Assembly (NCBI GenBank): GCA_028876585.1
Contig: JAGWRL010000220.1
Span: forward strand, 1 to 11,117
DNA from: Pseudomonadota bacterium
GTDB lineage: Bacteria; Pseudomonadota; Alphaproteobacteria; Rhizobiales; Beijerinckiaceae
Direction of reading: 5' to 3'
Length of the DNA stretch: 11,117 nucleotides
A program made the translations under genes and the position numbers. Every line of letters begins with the position of its first letter. Position 1 is the stretch's first letter. Shown piece after piece: positions 5,435-11,117 of the stretch. The notes under the pieces are model-generated. The model did no database searches, was not told the origin of the DNA, and worked only from the letters and a program-made list of their open reading frames with translations.

Positions 5435-7954
5435 CTACAAAACGTTGTTCAAATTGTAGAAGGCGGCCTGATTGCGCCGTATGGCGTCAATTTGAACGGG
5501 CGACAGCGCCTGACGAGCCAATATGACCTCGCAAATGTCGCCCGGCCAACCGAAGCCGCCGGCGGCGCTGTTGCCGATGATCAAATTGTTGGCGTCGACA
5601 ATCGCCCCGCTTGGTTGAGTCGAGCTCTGATAGGACTGCGCGCCACCATCTACCCCCAATGCCGGCAAGTTAGACAGAGACGCGTAGTTGTAGGCGACGT
5701 CAAAGATATGCCCGCCGCTAGTAGGCATCAGAGTGGAGGAAACCCAGGCGCCGACCGTTCCGGAAGCGTCCATCGTAAATTGCGGAAACCCATAGCCCAA
5801 CGCATAGGAACCCGAAAGTTCCCAGCCCGTGCCGCCGGCGACCTTTGACATTAGCCGCATCGAATTCGAGATCGCCGCTGTCCTGCTCGTAACGGCCGAC
5901 GCGAAACCGCTCGTTGCGAACAGCCCGTTCATGGCGGAGTTGGAAGTCACGGTCAGATTTGCATTTCCGCCATTGCCCCAGACTCCGCAGGTCGCGAAAT
6001 TCAGGTTCGAACCTTCGATGACAATTTGCGGTTGCGTAGCGGAGGTTGCGTTAGCCGCATTGTTCGAGTTCCCAGATTGGTCGTACTCCATCGTGATGAA
6101 ACACGACGTGTTGGCGCAGAATGCAGTGAGAGCAGATTTGTCGGTGGCGCCCACCGAGTTCGAATATAGGTCGATCGCAGCAGAGTCGCTTGCGCGCCGA
6201 ATATTGCACAGCGGACCCTTATATCCGTACGAGAGCCTGCGTGCGCAGGAATAGGCTGCGGAAACATTGAACGTCGAATTCAGCATATCGAGAGGACCGC
6301 CGCCATTCGTCGGGACACCGGCGGATATTCCCGATACCAGCGTAGAGGCCGGTGCGTTGAACTGCCACGCAGACGGCAGACTCACTGCGCCGTCGAGTGT
6401 CCAGAGATTAGCCGCGCCAATGGTGAATAGGGAAGGCTTGGCGGTGGTGTACCCAACAGATATATTTGAATTGTGCGCGGTGACCGCCGTTATGCCTGCA
6501 TCCACGCTCAAGATCGCCGTACTGACCGTGCTGAGCGGGTCAACGATCGTCAACCCACTGACATTGGGTGTTGGATTGGAACCGGTCAACTGAACGTCAG
6601 ATGTGGCCGCCGAAGACTCGCATTCGATTTCGAGTGTCTCGTTGATGTTGTGGAGCGTGAAGGTTGCATTGTTGTCAAACATCGAAACGCAGGGCCCCGT
6701 CGCGAGTTGGGCGAGGTACATATGCACCGTTCGCAGGCCTTCCACGGAACCGATCCACAAGGGGGCGCCTTGGTACGCGCTGCCGTAGTATCGCAGCGAG
6801 CCACCGATAATGTTGTTTTCAGTAAATGTGTAATAGGTATCCGCCGGCCAGTTGACCGATTGGAAGGACGACGATACCCCCCAATGATTCTGGCCGTCCA
6901 TCACCATGGCGAACTGCCCGATATTCGTGACGCTGACCCTGAACCCGGAACCCGCGCCGAGCGTCGAACCGGCGGCGGTTAGCGAATCGCCGATTGCGTA
7001 TTGCTTGCCTTGATTGGTCAGCGTGACGCTCGTCACGGCTCCGCCGGAGACAATCACATTTGCGATTGCGCCGGCGCCCGTGGGCGAACCCGACAGAACG
7101 ACTCCGGTATAGGCGCCGTTGGTGTAGCCGCTGCCCCCGGAAATGGGGCCTAGGGCACCCACAACGCCAAGCGAGGCGCCGTTGTTTCTTACGATCGGTG
7201 AGTAGTAGGTCGTCGACTCCGAGGCGGCCGAATAAAGACCAGCGAACGAGAAGGAACCAGTGATTTCAAGTCCGTAGTGGGTGTGTATGCAGCAGGCGAT
7301 CGTCGCTGGCGCCACGTTTCCTTCTTGCAGCCCGATCATCGGCGGAGACGACGCCGAGCCGACGATCGTCACCTTGTTGAATTGGATGTTGAGAGAGCCG
7401 AGCGCATCTAGACATATATTGCCGGACCCCGAGCAACTCAGAGTGAGGTCTTCGATGAGAAGCCGCGCGCCGCCGCCGAAGCGGGTGAAACCGGTCGCGT
7501 TGACCTGCGTCACCGAGCAGGCGACGCCGTTGGCGCCAAAGCCGCCGACGACCCGCACGGGTTGATTGGACAAATAGGCGGTCGAGGCGCGCGCCGCCGC
7601 GAGCGCGGAATTCAGCGTCGCGGTGTCGCTTGCGATCGATCCCGTGCAACCGCCAAAGTCGGCGATATTGATCACTGTCTCAGGCGTCGTCTTTAACGAG
7701 CCGGTAGGGGAGACGCCGCCCGTCGAACCCGTTCCGCCTTCAGAGGTTGGAAGCACGGTCGTCAAGCCGGACAAAGACGTAATGTCGCTGTTGGCGCCGG
7801 CCGCGGCCGCTCCCAGATTCAATCGGGCGGCCGCAGCATTGTTTGCGCCAGTGCCGCCGTCCTCGACCTTGAGGACGGGCGGCGACACCTGGCCAAACGC
7901 GGGGAGGGCGCACAGGGACATCAACAGTGTGAATAGGAGCAAGGGACGGTTCAT
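5435..7954 (-). CDS. Exported phage-fibre-like protein: GGTG repeats, beta-helix, GH54-like C-terminal domain
   Basis: An 839-aa protein. Residues 1-21 are a Sec signal peptide (MNRPLLLFTLLMSLCALPAF). Residues 27-80 carry two phage tail-fibre repeats: VEDGGTGANNAAAARLNLG, then TSEGGTGSTGG. About 95-560 is rich in short beta/turn segments typical of a right-handed beta-helix, with a Gly/Ser-rich insertion at about 262-345. Residues 565-839 resemble the catalytic domain of fungal GH54 arabinofuranosidases: AAYSCARRLSYGYKGPLCN, then FCANTSCFITMEYDQSGNSN, then a late IIGNSAAGGFGWPGDICEV strand. The GH54 catalytic acid and the vicinal Cys pair, as I remember them, are not found, so a binding role is likelier than catalysis. 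There are 14 cysteines after the signal. Start: ATG 7954 begins the signal peptide and overlaps the preceding gene's TGA as ATGA. Receptor or glycan binding is inferred. Confidence 0.8.
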   Translation of the reverse strand: MNRPLLLFTLLMSLCALPAFGQVSPPVLKVEDGGTGANNAAAARLNLGAAAAGANSDITSLSGLTTVLPTSEGGTGSTGGVSPTGSLKTTPETVINIADFGGCTGSIASDTATLNSALAAARASTAYLSNQPVRVVGGFGANGVACSVTQVNATGFTRFGGGARLLIEDLTLSCSGSGNICLDALGSLNIQFNKVTIVGSASSPPMIGLQEGNVAPATIACCIHTHYGLEITGSFSFAGLYSAASESTTYYSPIVRNNGASLGVVGALGPISGGSGYTNGAYTGVVLSGSPTGAGAIANVIVSGGAVTSVTLTNQGKQYAIGDSLTAAGSTLGAGSGFRVSVTNIGQFAMVMDGQNHWGVSSSFQSVNWPADTYYTFTENNIIGGSLRYYGSAYQGAPLWIGSVEGLRTVHMYLAQLATGPCVSMFDNNATFTLHNINETLEIECESSAATSDVQLTGSNPTPNVSGLTIVDPLSTVSTAILSVDAGITAVTAHNSNISVGYTTAKPSLFTIGAANLWTLDGAVSLPSAWQFNAPASTLVSGISAGVPTNGGGPLDMLNSTFNVSAAYSCARRLSYGYKGPLCNIRRASDSAAIDLYSNSVGATDKSALTAFCANTSCFITMEYDQSGNSNNAANATSATQPQIVIEGSNLNFATCGVWGNGGNANLTVTSNSAMNGLFATSGFASAVTSRTAAISNSMRLMSKVAGGTGWELSGSYALGYGFPQFTMDASGTVGAWVSSTLMPTSGGHIFDVAYNYASLSNLPALGVDGGAQSYQSSTQPSGAIVDANNLIIGNSAAGGFGWPGDICEVILARQALSPVQIDAIRRNQAAFYNLNNVL

Positions 7955-8559
7955 TGCGCAATCACCACATATCCGGAGCTGTTGATGAACGCTTGTCCGC
8001 TTGCGACAGGCGCCTGGGTCCCTGTTTGCACGGGAAGGGAGGCGAACAGCGCTTGCGAGAGCGTGACAAGTTGGCTGGACGATAGGCCTGTCAACGCCGC
8101 AGATATTGCTGAGGGTTGCAGCGCCTGGAACGCCGTGGCGAGCGCCGCGGGTAAGGGCGAGGCGATCGATCTCGGAATCGGGTCCGGCGCCACGAGCAGC
8201 GCAACGCGCTGAACTTGCGGCGAACCGACGGCGAGAGTGGAATATGCGAACAACTCGCGGGTGAAGAGGCCATCGCTCGCGGTCAGCGACATCGAATACA
8301 AGCCCGACGGCCAAATCGAATTCGCGGCGGCAAGCGCCGTAATGACCAGGAGGTTGTTTGATGGACCCGTAACGACGATCCCGCCGCCAGCCGAGGTGAG
8401 GGTGGCGAATGTGTCAACATTCAGTGTGAAAGTGAGCCCGGACAGGTTGATTGGCGTGACGCCATCGTCAAGATAATACGCGATTGAGAGCTGCCAATCC
8501 TCATTCGGCTGGACGCCGTCAGTGACGCGAACCAGAGGCAATAGAGTTAGCGTTGACAT
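7951..8559 (-). CDS. Phage baseplate/fibre-type protein (beta-rich N-terminal domain), putative
   Basis: A 202-aa protein without a signal peptide or membrane segment and without cysteines. Residues 1-110 are beta-rich: NEDWQLSIAYYLDDGVTPIN, then LSGLTFTLNVD and SGLYSMSLTASDG. This resembles the immunoglobulin-like N-terminal domains of phage baseplate/upper-fibre proteins (BppU-N type), by pattern rather than by proof. Residues 125-175 are Ala/Leu-rich, likely helical, and the tail LPVQTGTQAPVASGQAFINS followed by SGYVVIAQ is a sequence style common at the ends of phage tail proteins. The ATG at 8559 has AGGA upstream at a somewhat long distance. Its TGA overlaps the ATG of the 839-aa fibre (ATGA), implying translational coupling and a shared complex. 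It is followed by the exported fibre yet itself lacks an export signal. Confidence 0.75.
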   Translation of the reverse strand: MSTLTLLPLVRVTDGVQPNEDWQLSIAYYLDDGVTPINLSGLTFTLNVDTFATLTSAGGGIVVTGPSNNLLVITALAAANSIWPSGLYSMSLTASDGLFTRELFAYSTLAVGSPQVQRVALLVAPDPIPRSIASPLPAALATAFQALQPSAISAALTGLSSSQLVTLSQALFASLPVQTGTQAPVASGQAFINSSGYVVIAQ

Positions 8560-8758
8560 CGATTATCGTCTTTCCTGACGCGGGTTTGGCCTCGTCTACG
8601 ATGCTGGTGGGAGTTGTGCGGCGTCATTGGGCGATTTCCGCCGTGCGGCGGCGCAGGCCGCCCCTTGCTGCGAACACGGGCGCGGCGAGCGTCAGGGGCC
8701 GGCTCCGCGCCAAAATCTGGCGAACCGCCAAGCGCTCCACACCCTCACAGCCTGGCGA
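8560..8758. other. 199-nt gap inside the fibre operon
   Basis: This is the only sizeable gap between genes of the operon. It holds no hairpin with a U-tract. On the minus strand a 38-codon frame (GTG 8740 to TGA 8624) lies in the same frame as the upstream 136-aa gene, directly after its stop codon, and is followed by a 26-codon ATG frame overlapping as ATGA and running into the next gene's start. Neither has a convincing ribosome site; they may be decayed coding sequence. Confidence 0.3.
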
Positions 8759-9169
8759 TCAGGCTGGCGGCGCGCCTGTCAAAATCGTCGAGGCCCGGGC
8801 GGAGGTGATAAGCCCGATGGAGGCAAGATAGTTGACGCCATTGATGACCTCGGTATTGCCGAGGTCAACTTCGCCTGCTCCGCTAGCCATGAGGACGAAC
8901 AGGCGCGTCTGGGTGTCGGAGGCGTTGACGATCGCCGCGCGCTCAGCATTGGTGAACAAGCCAAAGAACTGCAGGAACGTCAGGCCGGTGATCTGATACT
9001 GTGGCGGGGCTGTGGTCGCGGCGAATGCTCCGCTCGAGTAGGTCCATCCGATTTGCGCGGTATCGCTGGCGACGATCAGCGATCCGTCGCCAGGATTGAA
9101 AGCGGAGGGGTCGGCGATGACGATGTTCTCGACAATTCCGTTGATGATTTGCGCGCAGCGTTGGGTCAT
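8759..9169 (-). CDS. Phage tail-type small protein, putative
   Basis: A 136-aa protein with no signal peptide. Residues 1-50 (AQIINGIVENIVIADPSAFN, then SLIVASDTAQIGWTYSSGAF) follow the pattern of a widespread small phage protein, V.NGIV.NIV...... followed by DTAQIGWTY, found beside tail-fibre genes. The C-terminal half (FLQFFGLFTNAERAAIVNAS onwards) looks helical and is of the type predicted for chaperone-like or fibre-assembly proteins; this is inference. The start is well defined: its ATG shares one base with the TAA of the preceding glycine-rich gene (TAATG), and GGAG (9178-9181), lying within the last codons of that gene, sits eight bases upstream. A perfect 9-bp inverted repeat (8845-8853/8859-8867) lies in its 3' half; its meaning is unknown. 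Confidence 0.75.
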   Translation of the reverse strand: MTQRCAQIINGIVENIVIADPSAFNPGDGSLIVASDTAQIGWTYSSGAFAATTAPPQYQITGLTFLQFFGLFTNAERAAIVNASDTQTRLFVLMASGAGEVDLGNTEVINGVNYLASIGLITSARASTILTGAPPA

Positions 9170-10200
9170 TAGAAATACTCCACAATGATGGCATATCCCG
9201 CGCCGCCTGCGCCTCCGGCCGCTGCGGTTCCGCCATTTTGCGCCGAACCGCCGCCGCCGCCGCCGCCGCCAGGAGCGCCGCCGGCGCCGCCCGCATATCC
9301 AAGGGAAAGGCCGGAGGCTCCGCCGCCGCCGCCGCTCCCGACTGCATAGAGCGCCGCCCCCGTTCGGCCGGCCGCGCCAGAGGCGCTCACGCCGCCAGCT
9401 CCCTGAAGACCGTAGCTGAGCGACCCTGGGCCGCCGCTTTGCCCGGCATAGGCGAGGTTGGCGGCGGCAATTCCCCCCGCGCCGCCACCGCCGCCGCCGC
9501 CGCCGCCGATGTTGGCGCCGCCGCCATAGGTGGTGGAATTCGTGGTGTTTCCGCCTGCGCCGCTGCCGCCGTTAAAACTGATTGAGGAAGCGTTCCCGCT
9601 GGCGCCGCTGGACCCGCCCGCAGACCCGCCATAATTGCTGGAGCTTCCCCCCGTTGCGCCCGTCGCGGCTTGCCCGGCGCCATAATTGGCCCCGCCGCCG
9701 CCACCGCCAGAGGGGCCGCCCAATTGGCCTCCCGCGCCGCCTCCCGCGCCAAACGCCGTGAGCAATGACCCAAAAGTCGTATTTCCGCCACTCCCGCCCG
9801 TCGACCCTGATGCTGTTGATGTCGTCGCCGCCGCGCCGCCCGAACCGCCTGCGGCTATGCCGACAGTTTGCGAGGGGCCGATCTGCGCGGCGGGGAATGA
9901 TGCGAAAGCCGTTCCCGCGCCGCCGCCGCCGCCGCCGCCAGAGGCCGCGCTCGCGGTCGCTTGCAAAGCTCCCCCGCCTCCACCGCCGCCTCCGCCAACC
10001 AAATAGACGTCGACTTTCACCATGCCGGGAGAAGGCGTGTAGGTTCCTGAAGCCAGGAATGTGACGATCTTGGTTGGGGCGGCCCCGCTCGTTGCGCTGT
10101 TCGAAGGCCCGACCGGACCTGAAGGAAACAACGCCTGCGCTTCCGCGCTAAGCGAGAGCGCGAGCCATGACGATACAGCGAAGACGGTTTTCCTAAACAT
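9169..10200 (-). CDS. Exported glycine-rich phage-fibre-like protein
   Basis: A 343-aa protein. Residues 1-23 are a Sec signal peptide (MFRKTVFAVSSWLALSLSAE, cleavage near AQA). Residues 43-70 (TKIVTFLASGTYTPSPGMVK, then VDVYLVGGGG) match the start of the glycine-rich domain known from many phage tail fibres and bacterial surface proteins, in which a short strand leads into polyglycine repeats. Residues 69-335 are Gly/Ala/Ser/Asn repeats, including runs of eight to nine Gly. The C-terminus GSAQNGGTAAAGGAGGAGYA, then IIVEYF, closes the domain. Stacked polyglycine-II helices, as in phage S16 gp38 adhesin, are a plausible fold (inference). No Cys is seen in the mature part. The ATG at 10200 begins the signal peptide, one base after the previous gene's TGA. 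Its closest visible relative is the partial glycine-rich gene at the right end. A role in adhesion or receptor recognition is likely but unproven. Confidence 0.82.
   Translation of the reverse strand: MFRKTVFAVSSWLALSLSAEAQALFPSGPVGPSNSATSGAAPTKIVTFLASGTYTPSPGMVKVDVYLVGGGGGGGGGALQATASAASGGGGGGGAGTAFASFPAAQIGPSQTVGIAAGGSGGAAATTSTASGSTGGSGGNTTFGSLLTAFGAGGGAGGQLGGPSGGGGGGANYGAGQAATGATGGSSSNYGGSAGGSSGASGNASSISFNGGSGAGGNTTNSTTYGGGANIGGGGGGGGGAGGIAAANLAYAGQSGGPGSLSYGLQGAGGVSASGAAGRTGAALYAVGSGGGGGASGLSLGYAGGAGGAPGGGGGGGGSAQNGGTAAAGGAGGAGYAIIVEYF
9171..9270. repeat. Direct repeat copy A (3' end of glycine-rich gene)
   Basis: This stretch matches 10596-10692 at a constant offset of 1425 bp, falling to 1422 after a one-codon gap. 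The first 13 bases (9171-9183) are identical, and the block around 9224-9246 is nearly so. It encodes the shared C-terminus SAQNGGTA...GGAGG...IIVEYF and the ribosome site of the following gene. Confidence 0.75.
9250..9270. repeat. (GCC)7 trinucleotide tract
   Basis: Seven perfect GCC units encode glycine (GGC) on the minus strand. Further seven-unit tracts occur at 9488-9508 (CCG phase), 9919-9939 and 10672-10692, with a five-unit tract at 10741-10755. Unit-number changes would keep the reading frame and alter only the Gly-run length. Confidence 0.8.
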
Positions 10201-10201
10201 G

Positions 10202-10594
10202 TCACTTCGCCCTGTAATAGGAGACGTCGATCGCTGGCGATCCGCTTTGCGCTGTGAAAGACAAAGCCGACATCGGCCCCGAATAGGCGAAACAACTGCC
10301 GCTACTGATTGGAATACCAAGCGATGGCGTGGCGACGGTCCCGTCGTCGCGATATCTGACGGCGGAACCCTCGACGCATATTTCCGCCAGCGTCGCGCCG
10401 TTTGGGACCGTCAGCGTCGTGTTCGTCCCAACAGCGAGCGCCATTTGCGACGCGCCAGCCGAGACGTAGAGATAGATCGGAGCAGACCCAGATAGGACCG
10501 TCCCCGCGCTGTCGATGTGGGTTTGCGCCTGCGCCGGGCCGCTCGGCGCGAATAGCAAAGCAATGGCGATAAGGCCGTGTCTGAATCTGACCAT
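10202..10594 (-). CDS. Small exported phage-type protein, predicted beta-sandwich
   Basis: A 130-aa protein. Residues 1-24 are a signal peptide (MVRFRHGLIAIALLFAPSGP, then AQA). The mature part contains the pattern VPNGATLAEICVEGSAVRYR, then DDGTVATPSLGIPISSG, then a late SYYR. This matches a widespread small phage/prophage protein with a V..GA.......G..VRYRDDGT.PT...G......G motif that is predicted to be beta-rich; it is usually cytoplasmic-type, without a signal. Cys73 and Cys101 could pair after export. The ATG at 10594 overlaps the preceding gene's TGA as TGATG. GGAG (10603-10606), inside that gene's last codons, lies eight bases upstream, fixing the start. The long upstream extension of the frame is Arg-rich shadow of the glycine-rich gene. 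Function unknown; a fibre accessory protein fits the context. Confidence 0.8.
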   Translation of the reverse strand: MVRFRHGLIAIALLFAPSGPAQAQTHIDSAGTVLSGSAPIYLYVSAGASQMALAVGTNTTLTVPNGATLAEICVEGSAVRYRDDGTVATPSLGIPISSGSCFAYSGPMSALSFTAQSGSPAIDVSYYRAK

Positions 10595-11117
10595 CAGAAA
10601 TACTCCACGATAATGCAGAAGCCCGCCCCGCCCGCGCCGCCTGAGCCCGCGGTTCCACCGTTTTGCGCGGAGCCGCCGCCGCCGCCGCCGCCGGCGGGAT
10701 AGCCGCCGGCGCCGCCAGCTCCCGCAGCGGTTAACGAGGAGCCGCCGCCGCCGCCGCCCGGACCAACCATGAACGGCGCCGTTCCGGCCGTAACGCCGGA
10801 AGCCCCAGCCGCACCCGCCGCGCCGCCGGCGCTGAAGGAAAAGGCCCCCGCGCCCGCCTGCGCCCATCCGCTATTGCCGCCGCCGGCCGTCACATTGGTC
10901 GCGCTGATCCCGCCGCCGGCGCCGCCGCCGCTCGGCCCGAACAAAGACGTGCCGCTGGCCGCGCCCGCCGCGCCGTTGACGCCGCCTGCGCCTCCGCTGC
11001 CACCGCCGGGATTGGTCACCGTGGCGCTTGCGGCGCCGCTTCCCCCAGCGCTTCCGCCAATCGAAGCCAAGCCGCCGGCGCCTGGCGTCGCGCTGCTGAC
11101 GAGGCCGCCGCCGCCGC
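10594..11117 (-). CDS. Glycine-rich phage-fibre-like protein, C-terminal part (5' end outside window)
   Basis: The minus-strand frame is open from the window edge to TGA 10596-10594, giving 173 complete codons plus a partial one. It is composed of Gly/Ala/Ser/Thr repeats with polyglycine runs and ends SAQNGGTAGSGGAGGAGFCI followed by IVEYF, almost the same C-terminus as the 343-aa protein two genes downstream. The two are paralogues, and their 3' DNA aligns over about 100 bp. A TTG at 11070 lies in frame but there is no reason to start there; a signal peptide and the SGTYTP-type domain start are expected beyond the window. Its last codons contain the ribosome site for the 130-aa gene, whose ATG shares a base with its TGA. 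Confidence 0.78.
   Translation of the reverse strand, partial: GGGGLVSSATPGAGGLASIGGSAGGSGAASATVTNPGGGSGGAGGVNGAAGAASGTSLFGPSGGGAGGGISATNVTAGGGNSGWAQAGAGAFSFSAGGAAGAAGASGVTAGTAPFMVGPGGGGGGSSLTAAGAGGAGGYPAGGGGGGGSAQNGGTAGSGGAGGAGFCIIVEYF
10596..10692. repeat. Direct repeat copy B (3' end of partial glycine-rich gene)
   Basis: Partner of 9171-9270. It contains the same 13-base block at its left end (10596-10608) and its own (GCC)7 tract at 10672-10692. The match supports a tandem gene duplication within the operon. Confidence 0.75.

Noticed and set aside
8845..8867. Perfect 9-bp inverted repeat inside the 136-aa gene
   Set aside because: It encodes ordinary residues (VDLGNTEV), has no U-tract and occurs once. 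In GC-rich coding DNA this can arise by chance.
9686..10006. Plus-strand proline-rich frame opposite the glycine-rich gene
   Set aside because: Reverse complement of Gly codons gives Pro/Ala; no start signals, and the minus-strand gene has a signal peptide and overlapping neighbours.
10595..10867. Arg-rich upstream extension of the 130-aa gene frame
   Set aside because: It is the shifted-frame shadow of polyglycine GGC codons; the signal peptide and ribosome site fix the start at 10594.
9169..11117. GCC-rich repetitive stretch considered as CRISPR or intergenic satellite DNA
   Set aside because: Units are in coding frame for glycine, with no regular repeat-spacer structure.

Overview
The window is GC-rich chromosomal DNA of an alphaproteobacterial type. 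The gene families and a TTG-started AmiD-like amidase point towards the Rhizobiales/Hyphomicrobiales, possibly the methylotrophic Methylocystis/Beijerinckiaceae side. That placement is inference from overall look only. No RNA genes, insertion sequences or CRISPR arrays were seen.

Left part (1-5164), mostly ordinary chromosome: the 3' end of a glycine-zipper surface protein; an AmiD-like N-acetylmuramoyl-L-alanine amidase with a peptidoglycan-binding domain; a small exported cysteine-containing protein; the periplasmic protein CreA (minus); purD (plus); fmt (minus); ybgC (plus); and a small membrane/coiled-coil protein (minus). Packing is tight. purD and fmt converge with interleaved stop codons, ybgC and the membrane gene overlap by 14 nt, and the small exported gene and creA are 3 nt apart. 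The creA/purD divergent region holds a strong minus-strand intrinsic terminator that lies upstream of the best creA promoter, so it probably ends a separate, unannotated transcript. fmt has a near-consensus promoter so close to its ATG that its mRNA may be leaderless.

Right part (5435-11117), a minus-strand operon of phage-fibre-like genes, read right to left: a glycine-rich protein (partial, runs off the window), a 130-aa exported protein, a 343-aa exported glycine-rich protein, a 136-aa tail-type protein, a 202-aa baseplate/fibre-type protein, and an 839-aa fibre with GGTG repeats, a predicted beta-helix, and a C-terminal domain resembling the catalytic fold of GH54 arabinofuranosidases. 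Most genes are joined by overlapping stop/start codons. The two glycine-rich genes share an about 100-bp repeated 3' end that also supplies the ribosome-binding site of the next gene.

The most interesting point is that at least three of these fibre-like proteins begin with clear Sec-type signal peptides, and the largest has an even number of cysteines after its signal. Virion fibres are assembled in the cytoplasm and should not need export. The locus may therefore be a phage adhesion module converted to an exported or surface-displayed adhesive system. A prophage remnant remains the main alternative, because what lies to the right of the window is not visible.
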